The notes beneath the pieces are model-generated. The model was not told the origin of the DNA and did no database searches. It saw nothing but the letters and a program-made list of their open reading frames with translations. The position numbers and the translations under genes were made by a program. A DNA stretch of 64,000 nucleotides from Nocardia jiangxiensis NBRC 101359 (lineage in GTDB: Bacteria; Actinomycetota; Actinomycetes; Mycobacteriales; Mycobacteriaceae): contig NZ_BAGB01000076.1 of NCBI RefSeq assembly GCF_000308615.1, forward strand, positions 186,001 through 250,000, given 5' to 3'. Shown here piece by piece: positions 17,543-25,389 of this stretch. The stretch's first letter is position 1, and every line of letters begins with the position of its first letter.

Positions 17543-19345
17543 TCAGCGCCCTTCCGTGGTGACGGATTGCTCGACCGGTTCGACGGGGCCGTCGACCTTT
17601 TCCGCACGCCCGGTGCGCAACCGCCGGTCGATGTAGTTGACCAGGTGCGTCAGCGGAATCGTCAACAGCAGATACACCAGACCCGCGGCGACCAGCGGGG
17701 AGAGATTGCCTGTCTGGGCGTTGAGATCCCTTCCGACCGCGAACAATTCACGCTGGGTGGCCAGCAGGCCGAGGAAGTAGATCAGCGAGGAATCCTTGAT
17801 CAGCGCGATGAACTGATTCATCAACGCGGGCAACACTCTTCGGACGCCCTGCGGAATCACCACCAGCGTCATCGACTGCCGGTAACCGAATCCGATGGCA
17901 CGGGCGGCTTCCATCTGCCCGGCCTCCACCGACTGGATCCCGGACCGGAAGATCTCGCCGATATAAGCCGAGGCCAGCAGCGCCAGCGCGACCGCGCCGA
18001 GCCAGTAGGGGTTGTTGCCGGTCAGATTCTTCACCACCGGGCCGACGCCCAGACCGATGATGAGGATGATCACCACGGCGGGAAGACCCCGGAAGATATC
18101 GGTGTAAATCCTTGCGGGCCAGCGCAACCAGCGCGTCCGGGAAATACCCGCCACGGCCAGCAGCATGCCGATGATCGTGCCGAGCACACCCGAAACCAAG
18201 GCCAGGATCAGCGTATTGGGCAAACCGGTTTTGAACAGGTCCGGAAATGCCTTGCGGTACAACGACCAGTCGAAGAACGTATCGCCCAACTGCCGCAGGG
18301 TCGACTTCGGCGCGGCCTGGGCCGTATTGGTGGTGTGATGGTCCGCGGCGATCTTCGCGAAATCCGGCAGCTGCGGCACCGGGGCCGCCTTCGATCCCGG
18401 CTTCCAGCCCGGCGGGAACGGCCTCGGCTCCCAGTTGGAGTACAGCTTGGCGTAGGTGCCGTCCGCGATGACCGCGTCCAGCCCGGCGTTGAGCGCATCG
18501 ATCAGCGGCTGATTACCCGGCCGCACCGCCCATGCCGTGAAATTGTCCAGGCTGAACGTGTTCTGCACGATCGAGGTCGAATCCCCCGGTTTGACCGCAC
18601 CGGTGGCCTGCGCCGACGGCGCCACCCAGGCATCGATCTGCCCGGTCTTCAGATTCGCGTACGCGGTGTTGTAGTCCGGGAATTTCACCGGATCCAGATG
18701 CAGCGTGTTCACCACGTACTCGTCCTGCACGGTGCCCTGCACCACGCCGATCCGCACGCCCGGGTGCAGGTCCGAGAAGCCGTGCAGCGCACTGCCGTTC
18801 GGGACGACGAGGGAGAAGTATCCGAAGTCGTAACCGTTGGTGAAATCCACCAGCTTGCGACGTTCGTCGGTGGTGGTGATACTCGACGACCCGACATCGA
18901 ACCGTCGATTCGCCACCTGGGCGAGCAGACCGGAGAACTCGGTCCCCGAGAACTGCACACGCAGACCGAGTTTCGCGCCGATCGCCTTCAACAGCTCGTT
19001 GTCGAATCCGGTGAACTGCCCCTTGGAGTCCACGCAGATGCTCGGCGGCGCATCGGACAGCGTGCCCACGCTCAGCACGCCCGGCGCCAGCAGACCCAGC
19101 TTGCTCACATCGATCTGGTCGAGGGGTTCGGTGGTCTGGGTGGTGAATCGATCGGCCCCCGCCGACGCACCCGCGGCCAGGTTCGTCGGCGCGGCAGCCG
19201 CGGCCGCCTCCCCCGGCGGCGAACACAGATCCCGGCTAGCCGACGAATTGCCCCCATTCGATCCGCAACCGGCCACGAACAGTACCGCGAGCAGGGACAA
19301 CACGGTGACCAGTACGCGAAGCACCGAACGAGGCAAACGGACCAT
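17543..19345 (-). CDS. amino acid ABC transporter substrate-binding protein-permease fusion
   Basis: A 600-residue fusion. The N-terminus is a lipoprotein signal with lipobox LFVAGC. A periplasmic-type binding domain (SBP_bac_3) covers roughly residues 70-330, with the family start GVLSVGTLSDAPP and VGSSSITTTDERRKLVDFT. The C-terminal third is a HisM/GlnP-type permease with the EAA-loop segment EAGQMEAARAIGFGYRQ and about five helices. Fused SBP-permease proteins of this family import glutamine/glutamate or other polar amino acids. I chose the ATG at 19345 because it begins a standard signal peptide; two upstream ATGs only add a non-conserved extension. Confidence 0.86.
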   Translation of the reverse strand: MVRLPRSVLRVLVTVLSLLAVLFVAGCGSNGGNSSASRDLCSPPGEAAAAAAPTNLAAGASAGADRFTTQTTEPLDQIDVSKLGLLAPGVLSVGTLSDAPPSICVDSKGQFTGFDNELLKAIGAKLGLRVQFSGTEFSGLLAQVANRRFDVGSSSITTTDERRKLVDFTNGYDFGYFSLVVPNGSALHGFSDLHPGVRIGVVQGTVQDEYVVNTLHLDPVKFPDYNTAYANLKTGQIDAWVAPSAQATGAVKPGDSTSIVQNTFSLDNFTAWAVRPGNQPLIDALNAGLDAVIADGTYAKLYSNWEPRPFPPGWKPGSKAAPVPQLPDFAKIAADHHTTNTAQAAPKSTLRQLGDTFFDWSLYRKAFPDLFKTGLPNTLILALVSGVLGTIIGMLLAVAGISRTRWLRWPARIYTDIFRGLPAVVIILIIGLGVGPVVKNLTGNNPYWLGAVALALLASAYIGEIFRSGIQSVEAGQMEAARAIGFGYRQSMTLVVIPQGVRRVLPALMNQFIALIKDSSLIYFLGLLATQRELFAVGRDLNAQTGNLSPLVAAGLVYLLLTIPLTHLVNYIDRRLRTGRAEKVDGPVEPVEQSVTTEGR

Positions 19346-19484
19346 AGCCGGAAACATTAGCCGGGTACCCGGCACGGACGGACGTAACGGGCGGGGATCG
19401 TCGGGCACGGCAGCCATCATCCGGTCGCGGGGACCGCGCGGGAACCTCTGCGATCAGCTTGATTCGAGCGATCCGATCGACCTG

Positions 19485-19533
19485 TTGACACCCTCGGCTA
19501 ATTCGATTAGCTTTATGGCTATCAGCTTTAGCC
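19485..19533 (+). promoter_or_regulatory. promoter and inverted repeats before the hydrolase-TetR operon
   Basis: A TTGACA -35 box (19485-19490) precedes a plausible -10 (TAGCTT, 19508-19513) at 17-bp spacing. A perfect inverted repeat, GCTAAT (19497-19502) and ATTAGC (19506-19511), lies between the boxes and overlaps the -10. A second pair, GGCTA (19517-19521) and TAGCC (19529-19533), follows. This arrangement fits repression by the downstream TetR protein, but binding is inferred. Confidence 0.6.
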
Positions 19534-19554
19534 GCTAGCTCCACAGGAGTTGAC

Positions 19555-20406
19555 ATGACCGAGTACCTGACCATCGGCAATGGACAGATCGCTTACGACG
19601 TGACGGGCGAGGGCCCCCTGATCGTGCTGTCGCACGGCATGGGCGATCACCGCAACGCCTTCCGCCACCTGGTCCCCCTGCTGGTCGACGCGGGTTACCG
19701 CGTCGCGAACGCCGATCTGCGCGGGCACGGCGACTCCAGCATGAACTGGACCTCGCACGACGGCAGCGAGGCCATCTCCCGCACCGACGTCGCGGGCGAT
19801 CTGCTCGCACTCATCCGGCACCTGGGTGGTCCGGCGGTCATCATCGGACATTCGCTCTCCGGTGGCGCGGCCACCATCGCCGCAGCTCAGGCTCCCGAAC
19901 TGGTGACCGCGATCGTCGAGCTCGACCCGTTCACCAAGAAGCAGACGTTCCCGCTCGGCGCACTGCTGACCGTGCGGCGCTACCGGCGCGGCGCACTGCG
20001 GCTGATCGGCACGCAGCTGTTCAAGAGCCTCGGTATCTGGATGAGCTACCTGGATGTCGCCTACCCGAACAAGCCGTCCGACCACGCCGAGGCCATGGCC
20101 ACACTCGCCGCCAAACTCCGCGAGCCCGGTCGTTTCGCCGAGTTCATGAAGACCGGCAAGTCCACCCCCGCCGACGCGCACGCGCAGCTGCCGAACCTCG
20201 CCGGCCCCGCGCTGATCATCATGGGCACCGAGGATCCGGACTGGGCCGATCCGAAGGCCGAGGCCGATGCGGTCGTCGCCCTCATGCCCGCCGGACTGGG
20301 CCGGGTCGCCATGCTCGAGGGCTCGGGACACTACCCGCACGCCGAGGCCGCCGAGCAGGTGGCCGAGCTGACCCTGAAATTCCTTGCCGGACAACAGCAT
20401 GCCTAG
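19555..20406 (+). CDS. alpha/beta hydrolase
   Basis: A 283-residue alpha/beta hydrolase-fold enzyme. The oxyanion segment is SHGMGDHRNAF, the nucleophile elbow is GHSLSGG (Ser near residue 103), an acid is likely in IMGTEDPDW, and the catalytic His in GSGHYPHAEA. The R-G-H-G-D-S segment (DLRGHGDSS) is typical of haloperoxidase/epoxide hydrolase relatives. The substrate is unknown. It shares an operon with a TetR regulator whose start overlaps its stop by 8 bp. The ATG at 19555 follows ACAGGAG. Confidence 0.85.
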   Translation: MTEYLTIGNGQIAYDVTGEGPLIVLSHGMGDHRNAFRHLVPLLVDAGYRVANADLRGHGDSSMNWTSHDGSEAISRTDVAGDLLALIRHLGGPAVIIGHSLSGGAATIAAAQAPELVTAIVELDPFTKKQTFPLGALLTVRRYRRGALRLIGTQLFKSLGIWMSYLDVAYPNKPSDHAEAMATLAAKLREPGRFAEFMKTGKSTPADAHAQLPNLAGPALIIMGTEDPDWADPKAEADAVVALMPAGLGRVAMLEGSGHYPHAEAAEQVAELTLKFLAGQQHA

Positions 20407-20968
20407 GGCCGGCCTGAGCCGGGCCGAGGTCGTGCGCGCGGGTGCGGAACTGGCCGACGAGATCGGCTTCGCCAACCTCAGCATGGGGTTGCTCGCCGAA
20501 AAGCTCAGTGTGCGAACGCCTTCGCTCTACAAGCACGTGGCGAGCCTGGCGGAACTGCAGCACGATATCGCGGCATTGGCCATGTCCCAGGCCGACATCC
20601 TGATTCGCGACGCGATGCACGGCCTGTCGGGTACCGAGGCGTTACGCGCCTTCGCGCACGCCTTCGGCGATTATGTGGCCGCGCATCCGGGCCGCTACAA
20701 CGCGATCAACGCCGCCGGTTTCACCGGACCCGATGATCCGCTGCTGGAATCCAGTGGGCGCGTCATCGATTCGATCGCAGCGGTGCTGCGCGGCTACGGA
20801 ATTCCCGATGCGGACATGGATCACGCGGTCCGCACGCTGCGCTGCGCCTTCCACGGATTCGCCGCCCTGCAAGCCTCCGGCGGGTTCCACTGGACCGGCG
20901 AACCGCAGGACAGCTACGAGTGGATGATCAGCTTCATCGATCGCGGACTCCGCAGCACGGACGGATGA
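20399..20968 (+). CDS. TetR-family regulator (WHG-type C-terminal domain)
   Basis: A 189-residue TetR regulator. The N-terminal HTH reads RAEVVRAGAELADEIGFANL followed by AEKLSVRTPSLYKHVASL. The C-terminal ligand domain includes the GFAALQASGGF stretch seen in WHG-domain TetRs. It starts at the ATG overlapping the hydrolase stop. It most likely represses its own operon through the inverted repeats at 19497-19533 and responds to a hydrolase substrate or product; this is inferred from position. Confidence 0.85.
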   Translation: MPRAGLSRAEVVRAGAELADEIGFANLSMGLLAEKLSVRTPSLYKHVASLAELQHDIAALAMSQADILIRDAMHGLSGTEALRAFAHAFGDYVAAHPGRYNAINAAGFTGPDDPLLESSGRVIDSIAAVLRGYGIPDADMDHAVRTLRCAFHGFAALQASGGFHWTGEPQDSYEWMISFIDRGLRSTDG

Positions 20969-21022
20969 CGCAGCCTCAGCTGCCACAGACCGGGCGAGGT
21001 CTTCGATCAGGAACTTCCCCGG

Positions 21023-21445
21023 TCAGGCCCGCACCAGTTCGATGACGGGGATGATCCGAGTCGTCTTGCTCTGGTACTCGGCGAACTGCGGCTGCACGGC
21101 GGACTGCTTGGCGTAGATCTCGTCGCGCTCGGCGCCGCTGAGTACCTTCGCGGTCACCGGGAAGGTCTCCGTGCCGACCTCCACCTTCGTCTCCGGGTTG
21201 GCCACGAGATTGTGGTACCAGGCCGGGTTCTCGTCGGAGCCGCCCTTACTGCCGAAGACGAACAACCGCTCGCCCTCGCCGAAGTACACCAGCGGCGCGA
21301 TCCGCTCGGTGCCGGACTTCGCGCCGACGTGGTGCACCAGGATCAGCGGCACGTCCGCGAAGATGCCCGAGCCCTTACCGCCGGTGCTGCGGAACTCATC
21401 GATGACCTTGCGATTCATTGCGTCGAAGTCGATAGCATCTGTCAT
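21023..21445 (-). CDS. deazaflavin (F420)-dependent nitroreductase-family protein
   Basis: A 140-residue single-domain protein of the Ddn/FDOR-B type with a split-barrel fold. Diagnostic segments are VPLILVHHVGAKSGTERIAPLVY, GSKGGSDENPAWYHNLVANP and the C-terminal RIIPVIEL. These enzymes use reduced F420 to reduce small organic molecules in mycobacteria and nocardiae. It is divergently transcribed from the AraC regulator with a 100-bp shared upstream region, so it may be that regulator's target. Confidence 0.88.
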   Translation of the reverse strand: MTDAIDFDAMNRKVIDEFRSTGGKGSGIFADVPLILVHHVGAKSGTERIAPLVYFGEGERLFVFGSKGGSDENPAWYHNLVANPETKVEVGTETFPVTAKVLSGAERDEIYAKQSAVQPQFAEYQSKTTRIIPVIELVRA

Positions 21446-21547
21446 GGCACCACTATATGGGCTCTAGTCGCTACAAACGATGATCAAAACTGTCGAAATC
21501 ATATCCATTTGTTTCATCGATTCGAGAGCATCGCTATCCTTGGATAC

Positions 21548-22516
21548 ATGGATCTACTCGCCGATGTGCTCACCGTCGCCGGAGTTCGCGGTGCGGCCGG
21601 TGCGCGGATCGAGGCCGCCGAGACCTGGAAGACCTCCTGGCCGCACATCGGTCGCCCCGTGTTCTACGCGGTCACCTCGGGCACGGCGTGGCTGCGCGTC
21701 CCCGGGCTCGAGGCCGAACAGTTGATGCCGGGCGACGTCGTTCTGCTGCCGACCGGGTCCGAGCACACCTTGGGTAGCGATGTCGACACCGTCCCGTATT
21801 CCTGCGATTGCGCGACGGCCGAACAGGCGCGCGCCCAGGCGAGTGTGCTGCGCATCGGCGAGGGCGAGATCCGCACCCACATCCTGGGCGCCTCCTACGA
21901 GTACGACCCGGTGGTATCCACCCAGGTCCTGGCCTCGCTACCGGAGATGGTGCACATCCGCGCGGACAACGGCGGCACCTGCCTGGACGACACCGTCCGT
22001 CTCCTGGCTCGCGAGCTGGCGGTTCCACAGATCGCCGGCGCGGTCGTGCTCAACCGATTGGTCGACATCCTGCTCATCCAACTCCTCCGAGTCTGGATGT
22101 GCCGAAATCCGGTGCAGGATAAGGGCTCCTGGCTGGGCGTCCTGAGCGACCCTCTGGTGAGCGTAGCGGTGACCAAACTCCACCAGGACCCATCCAAACC
22201 CTGGACCACCGACCTCCTGGCGACCGAACTCTCGGTCTCCCGCACCACCCTCGCCCGCCGATTCCGCACCGTCGCGGGCGAAACCCCCGGCAGCTACCTG
22301 ACCCGCTGGCGAATGAACCTCGCCGCAATCCGCCTCCGGGACACCGACGACACCCTCGAAACCATCGCGCACGCAGTCGGTTACACCTCGATGCCCGCCT
22401 TCAGCCGAGCATTCCGGCGGGATCGCGGCCAGGCGCCCGGGACCTACCGCCATGCGGTGCGCGCGGATGCCACTGCAGGCGCGGAATTCTGCGCACAGCG
22501 GGTCGCTCACCGCTGA
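21548..22516 (+). CDS. AraC-family regulator with cupin_6 sensor domain
   Basis: A 322-residue regulator. The N-terminal cupin-type ligand domain (MDLLADVLTVAGVRGA; the hydrophobic barrel with PGDVVLLPTGSEHTLG) matches the cupin_6 group. The C-terminal AraC DNA-binding domain has two HTHs: LLATELSVSRTTLARRFRTV and ETIAHAVGYTSMPAFSRAFR. The ATG at 21548 follows a small inverted repeat (TATCC at 21535-21539, GGATA at 21542-21546). It is divergent from the F420-dependent reductase, the probable target gene. Confidence 0.87.
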   Translation: MDLLADVLTVAGVRGAAGARIEAAETWKTSWPHIGRPVFYAVTSGTAWLRVPGLEAEQLMPGDVVLLPTGSEHTLGSDVDTVPYSCDCATAEQARAQASVLRIGEGEIRTHILGASYEYDPVVSTQVLASLPEMVHIRADNGGTCLDDTVRLLARELAVPQIAGAVVLNRLVDILLIQLLRVWMCRNPVQDKGSWLGVLSDPLVSVAVTKLHQDPSKPWTTDLLATELSVSRTTLARRFRTVAGETPGSYLTRWRMNLAAIRLRDTDDTLETIAHAVGYTSMPAFSRAFRRDRGQAPGTYRHAVRADATAGAEFCAQRVAHR

Positions 22517-22608
22517 TGCAGACCTGTGGCGACGTTATCTGGCGACCATTCCACGACGGCGTCCGCCCACCGGGGCGCGGCCACTCCGCTGCGGCGCGCC
22601 CTCGAGCG

Positions 22609-22648
22609 CCTGAACTCGGAGCCGAGCGGTCAGGCCCCTGAGTTCAGG
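22609..22648. terminator. inverted repeat between convergent genes
   Basis: Arms CCTGAACTC (22609-22617) and GAGTTCAGG (22640-22648) form a perfect 9-bp stem with a 22-nt loop that itself contains GC-rich complementary stretches. It lies between the AraC stop and the end of the small-protein operon on the other strand, so a bidirectional terminator is plausible. The rest of 22517-22739 holds no gene that I can support. Confidence 0.5.
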
Positions 22649-22739
22649 TGTCCCCGCCGAGTTCTCCACTGCGAAAAGCATTGCGATGAAACATGGTCGG
22701 GATTCGCCCCGCCGCCGCCGAGGTCGAGCCCCGCGGGAG

Positions 22740-22943
22740 TCAGGTACCTAGCCAGCGGGCGATTTCGTCGAGAGTTTCTGCCTCGTAGAGTAATTCGCCG
22801 TCAGTGGCGTCGAGCAACTGCCATTCGGCGGACGACCATCGGTCGCAGTCGAGTAGATATCCTGCTCGTTCGGCGCGGGCGCTGACCTCGCGGAGTTGTG
22901 CCGAGGACGGTTCGGCTGGTTTCTGGTCCACGGTCAGGCCCAC
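22740..22943 (-). CDS. small hypothetical protein
   Basis: A 67-residue soluble protein using the GTG at 22943: rich in Glu/Ala, with SSAQLREVSARAERAGYLL and AETLDEIARWLGT at the C-terminus. A longer frame to 23024 or a shorter one from the GTG at 22931 is possible. The start overlaps the end of the gene upstream by 10 bp, making it the last member of a four-gene small-protein operon. I do not recognise the family. Confidence 0.55.
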   Translation of the reverse strand: MGLTVDQKPAEPSSAQLREVSARAERAGYLLDCDRWSSAEWQLLDATDGELLYEAETLDEIARWLGT

Positions 22944-23266
22944 TGTCGATGGTGCCGGGAGGAGTCCGGAGTGATACGGCCCTCGGCTATCAGCATTGCC
23001 ATGGCGATATGTTTTCTCGCGCAATCATGTTCGCGATGAATCTGCATTGCCCGGTGGGCTTCGGCGAGCGTGAGCGGGCGGCCCGGGAGCTCACAGCTCC
23101 AGTGCGCGGGCCACGGTATCTGCGCGCGGCGGGTGTGGTCGCGGATGGGTCTGCGGCGACGTTCGGAGTCCGGCCATGCGCACGCGACCGCGAGTAGTGC
23201 CGCCACGCTGGCCGCGATCACCGTGACCACGTTCGATATCGCATCCCATGCGGTCACGGCAGTCAC
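22934..23266 (-). CDS. small hypothetical protein with N-terminal membrane helix and HxxHxC-type motif
   Basis: A 110-residue protein. An N-terminal hydrophobic helix (ISNVVTVIAASVAALLAVACAW) is followed by basic residues and a soluble tail containing LTLAEAHRAMQIHREHDC, then ARK and LIAEGRITPDS. The tail resembles a stretch in the gene just upstream (LMQQHH, CAWK, LVHHGRIVPP), so both may share a His/Cys motif. The GTG start overlaps the upstream stop by 4 bp (GTGA). Function unknown. Confidence 0.62.
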   Translation of the reverse strand: MTAVTAWDAISNVVTVIAASVAALLAVACAWPDSERRRRPIRDHTRRAQIPWPAHWSCELPGRPLTLAEAHRAMQIHREHDCARKHIAMAMLIAEGRITPDSSRHHRQWA

Positions 23267-23601
23267 CCCCGACCACCGGCGCGCATATCCGCCACCAGCT
23301 TGTCCAGGGTGTCCAGGACCTGCCGGAAGGTCTGCGGCTCAGGGTAATCGGCAGGCTCGGCCGGGCAGGCGACCGGGAATTCGATACCGCGTGCGTGGGC
23401 GCGCTGACGCGGACTGAATTCCGGCGGAACGATACGACCGTGATGCACGAGCGTTCCATAGGCGACCCATTTCCATGCGCACCGATCCATTCGGCACATG
23501 TGATGTTGTTGCATCAGCCCATGCGCCAATTCCAGTTCGGCATGGTCGCATACGCCTGAAGAAATCACCAGATCGTCCCCACTTCCTGTGTAGTACAACA
23601 T
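23263..23601 (-). CDS. small hypothetical His/Cys motif protein
   Basis: A 112-residue soluble protein. The centre reads ELAHGLMQQHHMCRMDRCAW followed by KWVAYGTLVHHGRIVPPE; two Cys and several His in this stretch could bind a metal. A Pro-rich linker and a C-terminal helix (TFRQVLDTLDKLVADM) follow. It is coupled to the next gene through a GTGA overlap and lies 41 bp after the winged-helix gene. I know of no assigned function. Confidence 0.62.
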   Translation of the reverse strand: MLYYTGSGDDLVISSGVCDHAELELAHGLMQQHHMCRMDRCAWKWVAYGTLVHHGRIVPPEFSPRQRAHARGIEFPVACPAEPADYPEPQTFRQVLDTLDKLVADMRAGGRG

Positions 23602-23642
23602 TTTTCACACCCCTCGTGCAGTACCGGATCAATCGAATCGAC

Positions 23643-23909
23643 TCAAGCATCCAGCCGTCCGCATTCGGACCCTCTGGCCGCCAACGCGTCTCGTCCCAGC
23701 CGGGTGATTTCATAACGCCCCCTGCGCGCCCCGGTGACGATAAAATCGCGCTCGAACAGGCTCGACACCGCTTGGTGTGCCCGCCACGCGCCGAGGTGCG
23801 CGGACGCCGCTAGCCGGCATTCGGTGAGTATCCCGCCGCAACTCAGCACTTGCAGCACCCGGGCCTGTGCGCTCGAGAGATATCCGCGCTGTCGAACCAT
23901 GCGGCCCAT
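23643..23909 (-). CDS. small winged-helix DNA-binding-like protein
   Basis: An 88-residue protein that fits a winged helix: helix SSAQARVLQVLSCGG, a turn, recognition-type helix GAWRAHQAVSSLFERDFIV, and the wing GARRGRYEITRLGRDALAARG, which ends with the LTxxGxxxL-like motif of MarR/PadR-like domains. It is the first gene of the small-protein operon and is divergent from the XRE(DUF5753)-DUF397 pair across a repeat-rich spacer. Confidence 0.62.
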   Translation of the reverse strand: MGRMVRQRGYLSSAQARVLQVLSCGGILTECRLAASAHLGAWRAHQAVSSLFERDFIVTGARRGRYEITRLGRDALAARGSECGRLDA

Positions 23910-23983
23910 CGTGCTTCACTCGAACACCGTTGCGACAGTTACGAACACAGGCCCGAAACAACTCATCCAACGCACCAGAATTC

Positions 23984-24056
23984 GGTCCGATACCCCGTAG
24001 GATCACGTCCGAACCGGACCGGGTTCTGGTCCGATCCGGACCGAGCATTTCGGACC
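23984..24056. promoter_or_regulatory. cluster of GGTCCG/CGGACC hexamers upstream of the XRE gene
   Basis: Five copies of one hexamer occur in 73 bp in alternating orientation: GGTCCG (23984-23989), CCGGACC (24014-24020), GGTCCG (24028-24033), CCGGACC (24036-24042) and CGGACC (24051-24056). The third and fourth form a perfect inverted repeat with a 3-bp spacer. They sit 20-90 bp before the XRE start, within the divergent region, and are a likely operator array for that regulator. Confidence 0.6.
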
Positions 24057-24076
24057 GAACAGGGAAGGGGGAACTC

Positions 24077-24981
24077 ATGACGAAAGACGATCAGCCCGGT
24101 TCGACACTTCCGCGCCGCCAACTGGGCCGCGCACTTCGGGACGCCCGCGAAGGGGCCGGGTTCACTTTGGAACATACCGCCCAACTCATGGAGATGGGCA
24201 AGACTTCACTCGCGCGGATTGAAAAAGGTCAGAACGACAAGGTCAGATCAAGAGATATCGAGGCACTCGGAGAGCTGTACGGACTGTCCGCCGAGCGCGT
24301 AGAGGAGCTGAAAGCTCTTGCACAACAGATGGCTACAAAGTCCTGGTGGCAAGCGCAGCGGCATTTAATGCTTCAAGGGTTCAGCACCTACCTAGGGCTC
24401 GAGGCGGGCGCATCACGCTTGTCTTTCTACCAACCGTTGATGGTGCCGGGCTTGTTGCAGATCAATGATTACGCGAAAGCTGTTGAACTGCAGTATTTCC
24501 CAGATGATACGGCAGAAGACCTCGAACGCCGCGTTGAAGTTCGGATGCGTCGCGCAGCAGTCCTCACCCGCAAGCGCAGGCCGATCGATGCCGAATTCGT
24601 ATTGCACGAATGCGTTTTGCACACGCTGGTGGGTTCGAAATCCATCATGGCAGCACAGGCACGGCATCTAGCCGACATCGGTTCGCGATCGGTACGCGAT
24701 CGAATGTCTCGATTCAAATCCTCCCGTTCGCTGCGGGAATTCCATGGGATGGCACGCCTGTGCAGCTCTACATAATCCTCGACTTTGCGCAGTCCGAGCG
24801 ACAGAATGGTACCGAGCCGCCAATTGTCTACACCGAAAAGACGATCGGGACAATGTTTTTCGAAGAGGAAGACGCCGTGCTCCGCTATCGCGAGATCCAC
24901 GCATGCCTGAAGCAATCCGCATTGGCGGAACAACCATCGCGAGACCTGCTCAGACAGGTAGCAAGGAGATACGAGCAATGA
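24077..24981 (+). pseudogene. XRE/DUF5753 regulator, frameshifted by an 11-bp duplication
   Basis: The N-terminus is an XRE helix-turn-helix (LRDAREGAGFTLEHTAQLME, then KTSLARIEKGQ), followed by the DUF5753 domain common beside DUF397 genes. The first frame stops at 24775. DUF5753 continues in the +2-shifted frame with SNVSIQILPFAAG, VQLYIILDF, PPIVYTE and the terminal helix, ending at 24981. The break coincides with a repeat: CGCGATCG (24684-24691), GTA, CGCGATCG (24695-24702). Removing one 11-bp unit gives a continuous 297-residue protein whose stop overlaps the DUF397 start by ATGA. As written, a truncated 232-residue protein would be made. A good ribosome-binding site (GGAAGGGGG) precedes the ATG. 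Confidence 0.85.
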
Positions 24982-25238
24982 CCATCGACCTCACCGAGGC
25001 CCAATGGTTCAAATCAAGCTGGAGCCCCGCGAAGGAGGCTTGCGTCGAGGTCGCCTGGCTCACCGCCGGACACGTCGGCGTCCGAGACTCCAAGAACCCC
25101 GACGGCCCAGCACTCATCTTCACTCCCGACGAGTGGACAGCCTTCACAACCGGCGCCGAACTCGCCGTGGACGGCGGTGGCACTCAGCTCCGGGACTCGG
25201 CCCCGGTGAAACCGCGATTACCGAACGAGACCCGCTGA
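24978..25238 (+). CDS. DUF397 protein
   Basis: An 86-residue DUF397 protein with family features: WFKSSWSPAKEACVEVAW near the start, GHVGVRDSKNPDGPALIFT, and DEWTAFTTGA. DUF397 genes regularly follow XRE/DUF5753 regulators in streptomycetes and nocardiae, where the pair can act as a toxin-antitoxin-like or developmental regulatory unit. Its ATG overlaps the stop of the restored (not the truncated) XRE frame, so translational coupling may be lost in this sequence. Confidence 0.9.
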   Translation: MTIDLTEAQWFKSSWSPAKEACVEVAWLTAGHVGVRDSKNPDGPALIFTPDEWTAFTTGAELAVDGGGTQLRDSAPVKPRLPNETR

Positions 25239-25364
25239 CTACCAGTGGAACAGCGCCGATCAGTCCAGCTCGACTTCATCACCTCGAACTGCCTGCTCGC
25301 GGCAGTGGCGTCCAGAGATAACCACCGCCCCAGTACTCGTCTACCGAATCAGCAGGTGCGAGTG

Positions 25365-25389
25365 CCCCGGCAGGGGATCCCCGCCGGGG
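25365..25389. terminator. strong hairpin between convergent genes
   Basis: Outer arms CCCCGGC (25365-25371) and GCCGGGG (25383-25389) enclose inner arms GGGG (25373-25376) and CCCC (25379-25382), giving an 11-bp GC stem with one bulged A. It directly abuts the stop codon of the HNH gene on the minus strand and lies 127 bp after DUF397, consistent with bidirectional termination. Confidence 0.7.

Noticed and set aside
17567..19360. 597-residue plus-strand frame opposite the binding-protein/permease fusion
   Set aside because: Antisense shadow; the minus-strand product has a lipobox, domains and an operon partner.
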